A stretch of 64,000 nucleotides of DNA from Emticicia sp051209875 (GTDB lineage Bacteria; Bacteroidota; Bacteroidia; Cytophagales; Spirosomataceae), in NCBI RefSeq assembly GCF_051209875.1, contig NZ_JBNTQY010000001.1, positions 1,674,001 to 1,738,000 on the forward strand, read 5' to 3'. Shown here piece after piece: positions 8,410 through 16,407 of this stretch; the first letter of the stretch is position 1; each line of letters opens with the position of its first letter. The position numbers and the translations under genes were made by a program. Under the pieces are notes generated by a model. The model did no database searches. It was not told the DNA's origin and saw nothing but the letters and a program-made list of their open reading frames with translations.

Positions 8410-10191
8410 ATGAATTCAAAAAATCCATACATATCTCTCTTACAAACGGCTTGGAAATATGCCAAACATGAGCGTAAGCGTTATTTGCTCATTTATGCAC
8501 TTTTTGCTTTGGCAAATGTCGTTTTTTCACTTAATCCAATTCTTTTTGGCTGGTTTATCAATAAAATTCAGCAAGATTATCACCATACCCTTAAATATAC
8601 ATTTTGGTATGTATTGGCTTATGTTGGATTAAAGTTTTTGGAATGGACATTTCATGGACCTGCTCGTGTGATGGAGCGGCAATTGGCGTTTAATCTGAGT
8701 CGAAATTTCCTGCAAGAAATGTACCATCAGGCTTTACATTTGCCTGTCAAATGGCACCAAGACCATCATAGCGGTTCAACTATTAATCGAATACGAAAAG
8801 CTTATGAAGCACTTAAAAACTTCTTCCAAAATGGTTTTATGTTTCTTCATGCTCTCTCGAAATTCATCTTTTCGTTTGGTGCAATGCTATATTTTTCACC
8901 ACTTTTTGGAGGAATTGGCATTTTGATTGGCATTTTTACGATTTGGGTAATTTTTAAGTTCGATAAGCCATTTATCAAAACACTCGACGAAGTAAACGAG
9001 AAAGAACATATTGTTTCTTCTACGCTTTTTGATAGTTTGTCTAATATCATTACTGTTATTACACTCCGTCTCGAAAAAAGCATGGAGTCGGGTTTACTTG
9101 GAAAAGTACAAAATATTATGTCACCTTTTCGGCGAAATGTATTGATTAATGAATGGAAATGGTTTACGGCCGATATGCTGGTTGGCTTAACTTATGCCGT
9201 TATTACATTTGGCTATGTTTATCAAAATTATGAACCAGATAAAGTTTTTTATGTAGGAGGATTAGTTACACTTTTAGGCTTTGTTAATCAATTTACGAGT
9301 GTTTTTCATGATGTGGCGTGGCAATATACCGAAATCGTGCAGTACAATACTGATATTCAAACAGCTCGTTCGGTTAGTGAAGATTATCAAAATAACCATC
9401 GCCCAGAATCAGCTATTGCTTTGCCCAATCATTGGCAAAAAATAAACATTGAAAATCTGAGTTTTTCGCACCGAGAACTATACGATGAAGGACATGCTCC
9501 GCAGAGTCTGCATGATATTTCGATAAAAATTGAGCGAGGTAAGAAGATTGCATTTATTGGCGAAAGTGGCAGTGGAAAAAGTACGCTACTTGCCTTATTA
9601 AGAGGGTTGTATGAGCCAGAAACGAATCTTAAATTTACTGTTGATGGGCAACCTTTTCAAATGGCTACTTTGAACGAAACTGTTACTTTGTTTCCGCAAG
9701 AACCTGAGATTTTTGAAAATACGATTCGATATAATATTACGCTTGGTTTACCATTTGACGAAGCCGATGTTTGGAAAGTTTGTGACGAAGCATATTTTAC
9801 AGATACTGCTAAACAATTGCCCAATGGATTAGAGTCGAATATTCAAGAAAAAGGTGTAAATCTTTCGGGTGGACAAAAGCAACGTTTGGCTTTGGCTCGT
9901 GGAATTTTGGCAGCCCAAAGCAGTGAAGTGGTATTGATGGACGAACCAACCAGCAGCGTTGACCCTAAAACCGAAGCCTTGATTTACGAAAAATTGTTTG
10001 AGACTTTTGCCGATAAAGCTATCATTTCTTCTCTACATCGACTACATTTACTTCGCTATTTTGACTATGTATATGTGTTGAGTCAAGGGAAAATTATAGC
10101 TGAAGGAACTTTTGAAGACTTGAAAAATAACAATTCAGCTTTCCAAGAACTTTGGAAGCATCAAGAAGTAAAGCAACCCGCTTATCAATAA
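8410..10191 (+). CDS. ABC exporter, fused permease and ATPase
   Basis: 593 residues. The first 310 form the transmembrane domain of a half-transporter. The ATPase domain has Walker A GESGSGKST, a Q-loop in FPQEPEIFENT, signature LSGGQKQRLALARG, Walker B VVLMDEPTS and a histidine switch in SSLHRLH. It would act as a homodimer or heterodimer in the inner membrane. Type I exporters of this class move lipids, peptides or drugs, and the substrate cannot be read from the sequence. The esterase gene follows after 22 bases, suggesting an operon. A small perfect dyad (GCAGAAA-TC-TTTCTGC) lies at 8357-8372 upstream. Confidence 0.92.
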   Translation: MNSKNPYISLLQTAWKYAKHERKRYLLIYALFALANVVFSLNPILFGWFINKIQQDYHHTLKYTFWYVLAYVGLKFLEWTFHGPARVMERQLAFNLSRNFLQEMYHQALHLPVKWHQDHHSGSTINRIRKAYEALKNFFQNGFMFLHALSKFIFSFGAMLYFSPLFGGIGILIGIFTIWVIFKFDKPFIKTLDEVNEKEHIVSSTLFDSLSNIITVITLRLEKSMESGLLGKVQNIMSPFRRNVLINEWKWFTADMLVGLTYAVITFGYVYQNYEPDKVFYVGGLVTLLGFVNQFTSVFHDVAWQYTEIVQYNTDIQTARSVSEDYQNNHRPESAIALPNHWQKINIENLSFSHRELYDEGHAPQSLHDISIKIERGKKIAFIGESGSGKSTLLALLRGLYEPETNLKFTVDGQPFQMATLNETVTLFPQEPEIFENTIRYNITLGLPFDEADVWKVCDEAYFTDTAKQLPNGLESNIQEKGVNLSGGQKQRLALARGILAAQSSEVVLMDEPTSSVDPKTEALIYEKLFETFADKAIISSLHRLHLLRYFDYVYVLSQGKIIAEGTFEDLKNNNSAFQELWKHQEVKQPAYQ

Positions 10192-10213
10192 ATAACCTGA
10201 AACTATTGCTACT

Positions 10214-11461
10214 ATGAAAAAACTAACTGGGTTTCTTATGTTGTTTACCCATCTTTGCTTTGGCCAAGCGGCCAATTACGATGAGTCAAAAATGCCACCA
10301 TTTACGCTTCCCGATGTTTTGACGGCGGTCGATGGACAGAAAATACAAACTGTACCCCAATGGGAGGCTAATCGCCCTGCTTTGCTTAAATTATTTGCCG
10401 AAAATGTTTATGGAACTACGCCAAAACTGGCTCTAAAGCAACATTTTGTTGTGACCAAAACAAAAGAAGTTTTTGCTGGAAAAGCTATTCAGAAGCAGGT
10501 TTCGATTGTTTTTGATGATTATCCAAATTTAAATCCGATAAATATTTTGCTTTATGTGCCAAAAGAAGTCAAAAATTCACCAGTTTTTATAGGTTTAAAT
10601 TTTGAAGGAAATCATTCTTTGATTCTTGATAATGATATTCCGATTACAAAAAATTGGATGCTCGAATACATAAAAGATACCACAAGAGTAAAAGACCACC
10701 AAGCATTAGAAGGCTCAAGAGGAACAGCAGGCATAGAAACTTGGCCTTTTGAAGAGATAATTTCGGCAGGATTTGCCGTAGCAACTGCTTATTATGGTGA
10801 CATCGAACCCGATTATGCAGAAGGATGGAAAACAAGCCTAAGAGGTGTGATTGGCAAGCGAGAAACAAATACTTGGGGAGCAATGGGTGCATGGGCATGG
10901 GGACTAAGTCGAATGTTAGATTATGTACAAACTGACAAAGACATTGATGGCAAAAAAGCCATTGTAGTTGGGCATTCGAGATTAGGAAAAGCAGCTTTTT
11001 GGGCGGCTGCCCAAGATACTCGTTTTGCCGCTTATATTTCAAATGAATCGGGCGAAGGCGGGGCGGCTTTAGCAAGGCGTTGGTATGGAGAAACAGTGGA
11101 GATTATAAATAAAAATTTCCCTCATTGGTTTTGTGAAAAATTCAAAACTTATAACCAAAATGTAAATGCTTTACCAACTGACCAACATCAATTAGTAGCA
11201 TTGATTGCTCCACGCCCAATATATATATCAAGTGCCAAAAGCGACCAATGGTCTGACCCAACTGGTGAATTTTTATCACTCAAAAATGCCGAACCTGTCT
11301 ATCAATTATATGGCAAAAATACATTAACAGAAGAAACCAGACCGCCAATAAATCAACCAATTGGCTCATATATTCGCTACCATTACCGCTCTGGAAAACA
11401 TAATATGACTAATTATGATTGGCAACAATATTTGAAATTTGCGGCAGAGGTGGTGAGGTGA
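10214..11461 (+). CDS. Secreted CE15-type esterase (glucuronoyl esterase-like)
   Basis: 415 residues with a signal peptide (MKKLTGFLMLFTHLCFGQ). It has an alpha/beta-hydrolase fold with nucleophile S255 in VVGHSRLGKAAF, acid E278 in NESGEGGAAL and base H396 in SGKHNMTNYDW. This trio and the GxSRxGK motif match carbohydrate esterase family 15, which cleaves lignin-glucuronoxylan esters, and related acetyl esterases. APRPIYIS is also typical. It lies 22 bases after the ABC exporter gene. The exact ester substrate is an open question. Confidence 0.82.
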   Translation: MKKLTGFLMLFTHLCFGQAANYDESKMPPFTLPDVLTAVDGQKIQTVPQWEANRPALLKLFAENVYGTTPKLALKQHFVVTKTKEVFAGKAIQKQVSIVFDDYPNLNPINILLYVPKEVKNSPVFIGLNFEGNHSLILDNDIPITKNWMLEYIKDTTRVKDHQALEGSRGTAGIETWPFEEIISAGFAVATAYYGDIEPDYAEGWKTSLRGVIGKRETNTWGAMGAWAWGLSRMLDYVQTDKDIDGKKAIVVGHSRLGKAAFWAAAQDTRFAAYISNESGEGGAALARRWYGETVEIINKNFPHWFCEKFKTYNQNVNALPTDQHQLVALIAPRPIYISSAKSDQWSDPTGEFLSLKNAEPVYQLYGKNTLTEETRPPINQPIGSYIRYHYRSGKHNMTNYDWQQYLKFAAEVVR

Positions 11462-11509
11462 AAAGAAAAAATAGAAACGCAGATTTTTATGATTATTTAT
11501 GATAAATTT

Positions 11510-11540
11510 AATATTATGCCTCATCATAATATTTTTTCTT
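11510..11540 (+). terminator. Intrinsic terminator after the esterase gene
   Basis: AATATTATG, loop CCTCAT, CATAATATT, then a T-rich tail (TTTTCTT). It reads on the plus strand. Confidence 0.65.
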
Positions 11541-11623
11541 TAAAACTTCGGCACAAAGCCCATATTTCACCAAATAAAGGCATAAATATCGGCAGTTGAT
11601 TCGAGCTTTTTCTTGGTAGTACT
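11540..11623 (-). pseudogene. Remnant of a prolyl oligopeptidase C-terminus
   Basis: 84 bases align without gaps to the last codons of the intact prolyl oligopeptidase gene (13331-13414), with 76 identities by my count. Translated on the minus strand it gives KKLESTADIYAFIW, a TGA where the intact gene has TGG, then NMGFVPKF and a stop. No upstream part of the gene survives. It lies beyond the 3' end of the ELWxxDGT gene, so that gene is bracketed by two copies of this tail in the same orientation. Confidence 0.85.
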
Positions 11624-11630
11624 ATCAACA

Positions 11631-13166
11631 TCAATATTGACACCCATAATCAAGAATTGTTTGAAATACGGCACCTTTTTCTACTTCAAATCCATTACTT
11701 AGTATAAATGCTCTACTGGTTTTATATGCTCGATTTACATTTCCAGTTATTTTCTGTGTAGAGTTTAAATAGTCGAGTGAGCCTTCATTTTGGGAAGAAA
11801 TGCCGGAAATAGTTCTTTCAGACAAACAATTTGGTTGAAAATACCAAAGTTCGCTCCCATAAATTGGGTGATAAGCAACAAAATATAATCTATTATTAAA
11901 TGCAATAAAATCAGTTGGCCTCGAACTTTCTGTACCTTGATTTATATCCATCAGCATTTTTGTTCCTGCCGATGTACCGTCAGTAAACCAAACTTCTTCA
12001 CCTTCATTTTCGGTCGTTCCTAAGAAAAAAATACGATTTTGAAAATTTGAGGGTCTCTTTTCTCCACCATTATATAGATTATAATAACCTGATAGAGTTG
12101 TTCTTACATCATAGTTTATTATTTTAGTTCCATTGGCCGTTCCATCAGATGACCATAAACATAAACGTTTCCAGTAATCATCTAAATTTCTTGATTCAAA
12201 AATTATTTTTTCGTTCACCTGCCCTAAAATACTTACTTCATTTGTCTGATAATTATTTAATTTAACAATTTTTATAGAGTCATTGGAAATGTAACATAAT
12301 TGTTCGCCTATATACGGCAGACTGCAAACGAAGTGAACTTTATCTTTAAATGTTGTAAAATCTTTTATCAAGCCCATATAATGGCCTTCATTTGGAATAT
12401 AGTAATTCAAATTTTTCCAAGTGATATAACCATTGTTATCAATAGTACCCTTATCTAAATAATAAAAATATCCTGAGTAGGATGAGACATACATTTCATT
12501 TTCTAAAAAATGAATATCATAAATGTGTGAACGTATCAATTGTACTTGATTATTTCTTATTCTATAAAGATATCGGGTTAAGCTTGGATCATTATAAATA
12601 ACACCAACAAAATAAATGTCATTCTTATAATAGCAATGTTTCTCAATCCATAGATCATTCGGTGTCGAAAACATAGTTTCAGAAACACCACTTGCTGTTG
12701 GAATTATTCTCCAAAATTTATACTTATAAGTGTTGTCTGCATTAATCACATAAAAAGTGTCATTTTTAGCTATTGCATATTGCATTGTTCCATGTTGACT
12801 GGAATATACAAAATCATTATCATTCCCAGTTTTAGAAAATGCAAGATTTAAAACATTAGTATTTGATGGAATATTACATTGAAACATCATGTAATTATTT
12901 GATGTTGTGACACGATGGATGTTTATATTAGCTAGTTGAGTTGTATTTTGATTATTATCAAATTTCCATAAGTTGGTATTTGAACCATAAATTCCACCAA
13001 CTCTTCGTTGCATGTACAAATTATCCTTCCAAACAAATAAATTACTTGTTGTAGGAACAAGAGGGTTCCCTTCATAGGAATCTTGAAATAAATTTGGCAG
13101 TTGTGCTTGAAGATTCAGGAAATTGAGCAAAAAAGCTGAAGTTAAAATTAAAATGGTCTTTTGCAT
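11631..13166 (-). CDS. Secreted ELWxxDGT-repeat protein
   Basis: 511 residues with a signal peptide (MQKTILILTSAFLLNFLNLQ, then AQ). It carries the ELWxxDGT-type units seen in Bacteroidota surface proteins: LCLWSSDGTANGTK, EVWFTDGTSAGTK and a partial SELWYF near the end. The C-terminal 50 residues (YKTSRAFILSNGFEVEKGAVF) resemble the SGFEV-KAGAVF tail common on exported Bacteroidota proteins. It is probably a beta-propeller with a surface or extracellular role. The stop overlaps the edge of the peptidase remnant. Codon use looks like that of its neighbours. Confidence 0.8.
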   Translation of the reverse strand: MQKTILILTSAFLLNFLNLQAQLPNLFQDSYEGNPLVPTTSNLFVWKDNLYMQRRVGGIYGSNTNLWKFDNNQNTTQLANINIHRVTTSNNYMMFQCNIPSNTNVLNLAFSKTGNDNDFVYSSQHGTMQYAIAKNDTFYVINADNTYKYKFWRIIPTASGVSETMFSTPNDLWIEKHCYYKNDIYFVGVIYNDPSLTRYLYRIRNNQVQLIRSHIYDIHFLENEMYVSSYSGYFYYLDKGTIDNNGYITWKNLNYYIPNEGHYMGLIKDFTTFKDKVHFVCSLPYIGEQLCYISNDSIKIVKLNNYQTNEVSILGQVNEKIIFESRNLDDYWKRLCLWSSDGTANGTKIINYDVRTTLSGYYNLYNGGEKRPSNFQNRIFFLGTTENEGEEVWFTDGTSAGTKMLMDINQGTESSRPTDFIAFNNRLYFVAYHPIYGSELWYFQPNCLSERTISGISSQNEGSLDYLNSTQKITGNVNRAYKTSRAFILSNGFEVEKGAVFQTILDYGCQY

Positions 13167-13284
13167 CGTTTATTTTAGGAGTGTTGGATGATAATGAACT
13201 GGTTTGTGTTAATATGAACTATAAGCTATTTTTGCAAGTTTTTGGAATGCGGAGGACGTTGATGTTTCAATCGTAATGGTAAAC

Positions 13285-13328
13285 AAATATTTTGAGGCAC
13301 ATCTGAAAAGATGTGCCTCAAAATATTT
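13285..13328 (-). terminator. 20-bp perfect hairpin after the prolyl oligopeptidase gene
   Basis: AAATATTTTGAGGCACATCT (13285-13304), a four-base loop, then its exact complement (13309-13328). It begins two bases past the stop codon on the minus strand. It is the strongest single hairpin in the window. Confidence 0.8.
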
Positions 13329-13330
13329 TC

Positions 13331-15424
13331 TTAAAACTTCGGTACAAAACCCATATTCCACCAAATAAACGCATAAATATCGGCAGTCGATTCAAGGTTT
13401 TTCTTGGTATTACTTGCTCCGTGACCAGAGTTTGTATCAATTTTAATCAACAAAGGATTTTTGCTACTTTTTGCCCCTTTTTCCTGTAAAGTTGCCGCAT
13501 ATTTGAAAGAATGTGCAGGTACAACTCTATCATCATGGTCGGCAGTTGTAATGAGCGTGGCAGGATAATTGACTCCCTCTTTAATATTATGTAAAGGCGA
13601 ATAAGCATATTGAGCCTTAAATTCCTCGACATTATCTGATGAGCCATAATCGGCAATCCAATTCCAGCCAATTGTGAATTTTTGGAAACGTAACATATCC
13701 ATTACGCCTACTTGTGGAATAGCAACTTTTGCTAAATCAGGTCTTTGATTGATAACCGCACCAACCAAAAGTCCACCATTAGACCCACCACGAAGAGCTA
13801 AATGAGCATTATCACAATATTTTTGAGCAATCAAATATTCTCCTGCTGCAATGAAATCATCAAAAACATTTTGTTTTTTTAATTTCATACCTTGTTCGTG
13901 CCATTTTTCACCATATTCGCCACCACCACGCAAATTTGCCGAAGCATAAACGCCTCCTTGCTCCAAAAATGGAATCAGCAACGGACTAAATGCTGGATTC
14001 AAATTAATATTAAAACCGCCATAGCCATAGAGTAAAGTTGGATTTTGTCCATTCAGTTTCAAGCCTTTTTTATAGACAATAAACATAGGGATTTTTGTGC
14101 CATCTATACTTGTATAAAATACTTGTTTTGTTTCAAAATCAGTAGCTTTGAAATCTACTTCTGGCGAGCGAAAAACGGTACTTTTTTTTGTAGCAATATC
14201 GTATCTGAAAATAGTAGGAGGGTAGTTGAAAGTGCTGAAAGTATAAAAAACAAATTTATCATCTGTCTCGCCACCAAAACCACCAGCCGAACCTAAACTT
14301 GGTAGTTGAACTTCATTTTCAAGTTTTCCATTCAAATCATAAACATACGCACGAGTGGTTACATCTTTCAAATAAGTCGCAAACATTTTTCCACCCGCTG
14401 TGCCAACACCTTGCAAAGGTTCAGGTTTTTCAGCTAGAATGGTTGTCCAATTACCTGAGGTTATATCATATTTTTCTACTTTATCATTGGGAGCATTTTT
14501 ATTAGTTTTAATTAAAAATGCTTGCCCAACGTTATCAATCACACCAAAGCTAAAATCAGTAATTTCAGAAACAATTGGTTTGAATTCTTTTTGACCTAAA
14601 GCTCTATAATAAAGAGCATTGCCATCTTTGCCTTTCCCACGATCGCTGATGCTCAAAAAAGCAAATTTTTCATCATCACTTGTATAAACACCATTGAAAC
14701 GTTGTGGATTAGTTTTATCTTCAAAAACCAACTCATCGGTGTCTTGGCTTGTGCCAATTTTATGAAAAAATACTTGATGATTTTCATTTTTTGCTGCCAA
14801 AGCACTCCCTTCGGGCTTTGGATAACGGCTATAGTAAAAGCCATTGCCTTGCCAAGCAATCCCCGAAACTTTCACCCATTCGAGTTTATCACTGAGGTTT
14901 TGTTTCGTTGCCAAATCCATTATCACAATATCTTGCCAATCAGACCCACCTTTTGAAAGAGCCATTGCACCATATTTTCCATCTTTCGATAATACAAATT
15001 GCACCAAACGAGTGGTGCCATCGGTCGAAAGTTTGTTTGGGTCAATGACCAATTCAGGGGTGCCAGTCAATCCTTTTTGGCGATAAAGTACTGATTGATT
15101 TTGTAAACCATCATTTTTGTAAAAATAAAACCATTCACCTTTGCGAGAAGGAGACGAATATTTGGCATAATTAAAGATTTTTTCGAGTCTTTTCTGTAAA
15201 TCTGCTCGGTAAGGAATTTTTTCTAAATAGGCATTCGTCACTTCATTTTCTTGTTTTACCCACGCAGCTGTTTCGGCCGAACGGTCATCTTCAAGCCAGC
15301 GGTAAGGATCGGCAACGATGGTGCCATGATAATTGTCGGTGTGGTCTATTTTTTTGGTTACTGGATAATTATACTGAGCCATTGCTAAACTGGGAAATAA
15401 GAGAGAAATAAGGAGTTTTTTCAT
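13331..15424 (-). CDS. Prolyl oligopeptidase (S9A), secreted
   Basis: 697 residues, normal for the family, with a short signal peptide (MKKLLISLLFPSLAMAQ). A seven-bladed propeller spans roughly residues 80-420 and the alpha/beta-hydrolase domain follows. The catalytic serine is S548 in GGSNGG, the aspartate D631 in ADHDDRV and the histidine H668 in SGHGAS. YGYGGF and ANLRGGGEYG are family signatures. It cleaves short peptides after proline and probably acts in the periplasm. It appears to be transcribed alone. The tail of a second, lost copy survives at 11540-11623. Confidence 0.95.
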   Translation of the reverse strand: MKKLLISLLFPSLAMAQYNYPVTKKIDHTDNYHGTIVADPYRWLEDDRSAETAAWVKQENEVTNAYLEKIPYRADLQKRLEKIFNYAKYSSPSRKGEWFYFYKNDGLQNQSVLYRQKGLTGTPELVIDPNKLSTDGTTRLVQFVLSKDGKYGAMALSKGGSDWQDIVIMDLATKQNLSDKLEWVKVSGIAWQGNGFYYSRYPKPEGSALAAKNENHQVFFHKIGTSQDTDELVFEDKTNPQRFNGVYTSDDEKFAFLSISDRGKGKDGNALYYRALGQKEFKPIVSEITDFSFGVIDNVGQAFLIKTNKNAPNDKVEKYDITSGNWTTILAEKPEPLQGVGTAGGKMFATYLKDVTTRAYVYDLNGKLENEVQLPSLGSAGGFGGETDDKFVFYTFSTFNYPPTIFRYDIATKKSTVFRSPEVDFKATDFETKQVFYTSIDGTKIPMFIVYKKGLKLNGQNPTLLYGYGGFNINLNPAFSPLLIPFLEQGGVYASANLRGGGEYGEKWHEQGMKLKKQNVFDDFIAAGEYLIAQKYCDNAHLALRGGSNGGLLVGAVINQRPDLAKVAIPQVGVMDMLRFQKFTIGWNWIADYGSSDNVEEFKAQYAYSPLHNIKEGVNYPATLITTADHDDRVVPAHSFKYAATLQEKGAKSSKNPLLIKIDTNSGHGASNTKKNLESTADIYAFIWWNMGFVPKF

Positions 15425-15550
15425 AGTTTGAGATGATTTTTGCTGAATTTCTTTGAGAATTATTTATATGCTACTAAGAATAACGTTTCCAAATTAAAAG
15501 AGTTTTGCTAACTTAGCATTGAGTAGATAAATCAACAAAGCTTACAACAA

Positions 15551-16384
15551 ATGTACGGAATAAAATCTTTTGAAATAAAGAAATTCAGGCCAAAAGGCGT
15601 GGAAGAAACGCCCGATTTAGTTGTGGTTGAAGAACCTCTGGAGATTCGGTTGGGCTATGGAAGTGAGAATAATCGTCAGCAAAAAAGTGTTTCTGTAACG
15701 ATGCGAACCCCAACTGGACATGATTTCGAATTGGCTTTAGGTTTTCTGTTTACTGAAAATATTATTCAAACTTTTGATGATGTTTTATCTATTTATTATT
15801 GCACTGATACTGGAAAACAAGAGCAACAAAATATTGTGAGAGTTGAGCTTAAACCACATATTTTAGTAAATTTTCAAAGTTTAGAACGCTTTTTTTATTC
15901 AACTTCAAGTTGCGGAGTCTGTGGAAAAGCGTCAATCGAAGCTATTCAACAAAAATGCTCAGTTTTACCTAAAAGTGATTTTAAAGTTTCAGTAGCATTC
16001 ATTCAAAGTTTACCAAAAATATTACTCGAAAAACAAACTTTCTTTCAACATACAGGTGGACTTCATGCTGCTTTGCTGCAAGGCTTTTCTATGTCAATTT
16101 TGCGTGAAGATATTGGTCGGCACAATGCCTTGGATAAAGCAATAGGAGCTGCATTTCAGCAAAATCTCATACCTTTATCTAATGTAGTACTCTTGATGAG
16201 CAGTCGAGCGAGTTTTGAATTGATTCAAAAAGCTGCAATGGCAGGAATTTCTATGTTGGCTTGCATGGGTTCCCCCTCGAGTATGGCTATTGAAACTGCC
16301 AAAGCATTCGGCATGACTTTGATTGGCTTTTTACGGGAAGATAGTTTTAATATTTATTCAGGTGATGAAAGAATTTTTTCATAG
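15551..16384 (+). CDS. fdhD: Formate dehydrogenase accessory sulfurtransferase FdhD
   Basis: 277 residues. FdhD passes sulfur from a cysteine desulfurase to the molybdenum cofactor of formate-dehydrogenase-type enzymes. The two cysteines of the CGVC loop fall at C121 and C124, the same numbering as in E. coli FdhD. GGLHAALL and REDIGRHNALDKAIG are family signatures for cofactor binding. It starts at the ATG at 15551 and is followed after 23 bases by the molybdopterin oxidoreductase, its likely client. Cytoplasmic. Confidence 0.96.
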   Translation: MYGIKSFEIKKFRPKGVEETPDLVVVEEPLEIRLGYGSENNRQQKSVSVTMRTPTGHDFELALGFLFTENIIQTFDDVLSIYYCTDTGKQEQQNIVRVELKPHILVNFQSLERFFYSTSSCGVCGKASIEAIQQKCSVLPKSDFKVSVAFIQSLPKILLEKQTFFQHTGGLHAALLQGFSMSILREDIGRHNALDKAIGAAFQQNLIPLSNVVLLMSSRASFELIQKAAMAGISMLACMGSPSSMAIETAKAFGMTLIGFLREDSFNIYSGDERIFS

Positions 16385-16407
16385 ATTGGTTTAAAATTCA
16401 AAATATT

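Noticed and set aside
10644..11075. 143-codon open frame on the minus strand
   Set aside because: It lies inside the CE15-type esterase gene in antisense, with an implausible Leu/His-rich composition. It is a shadow frame.
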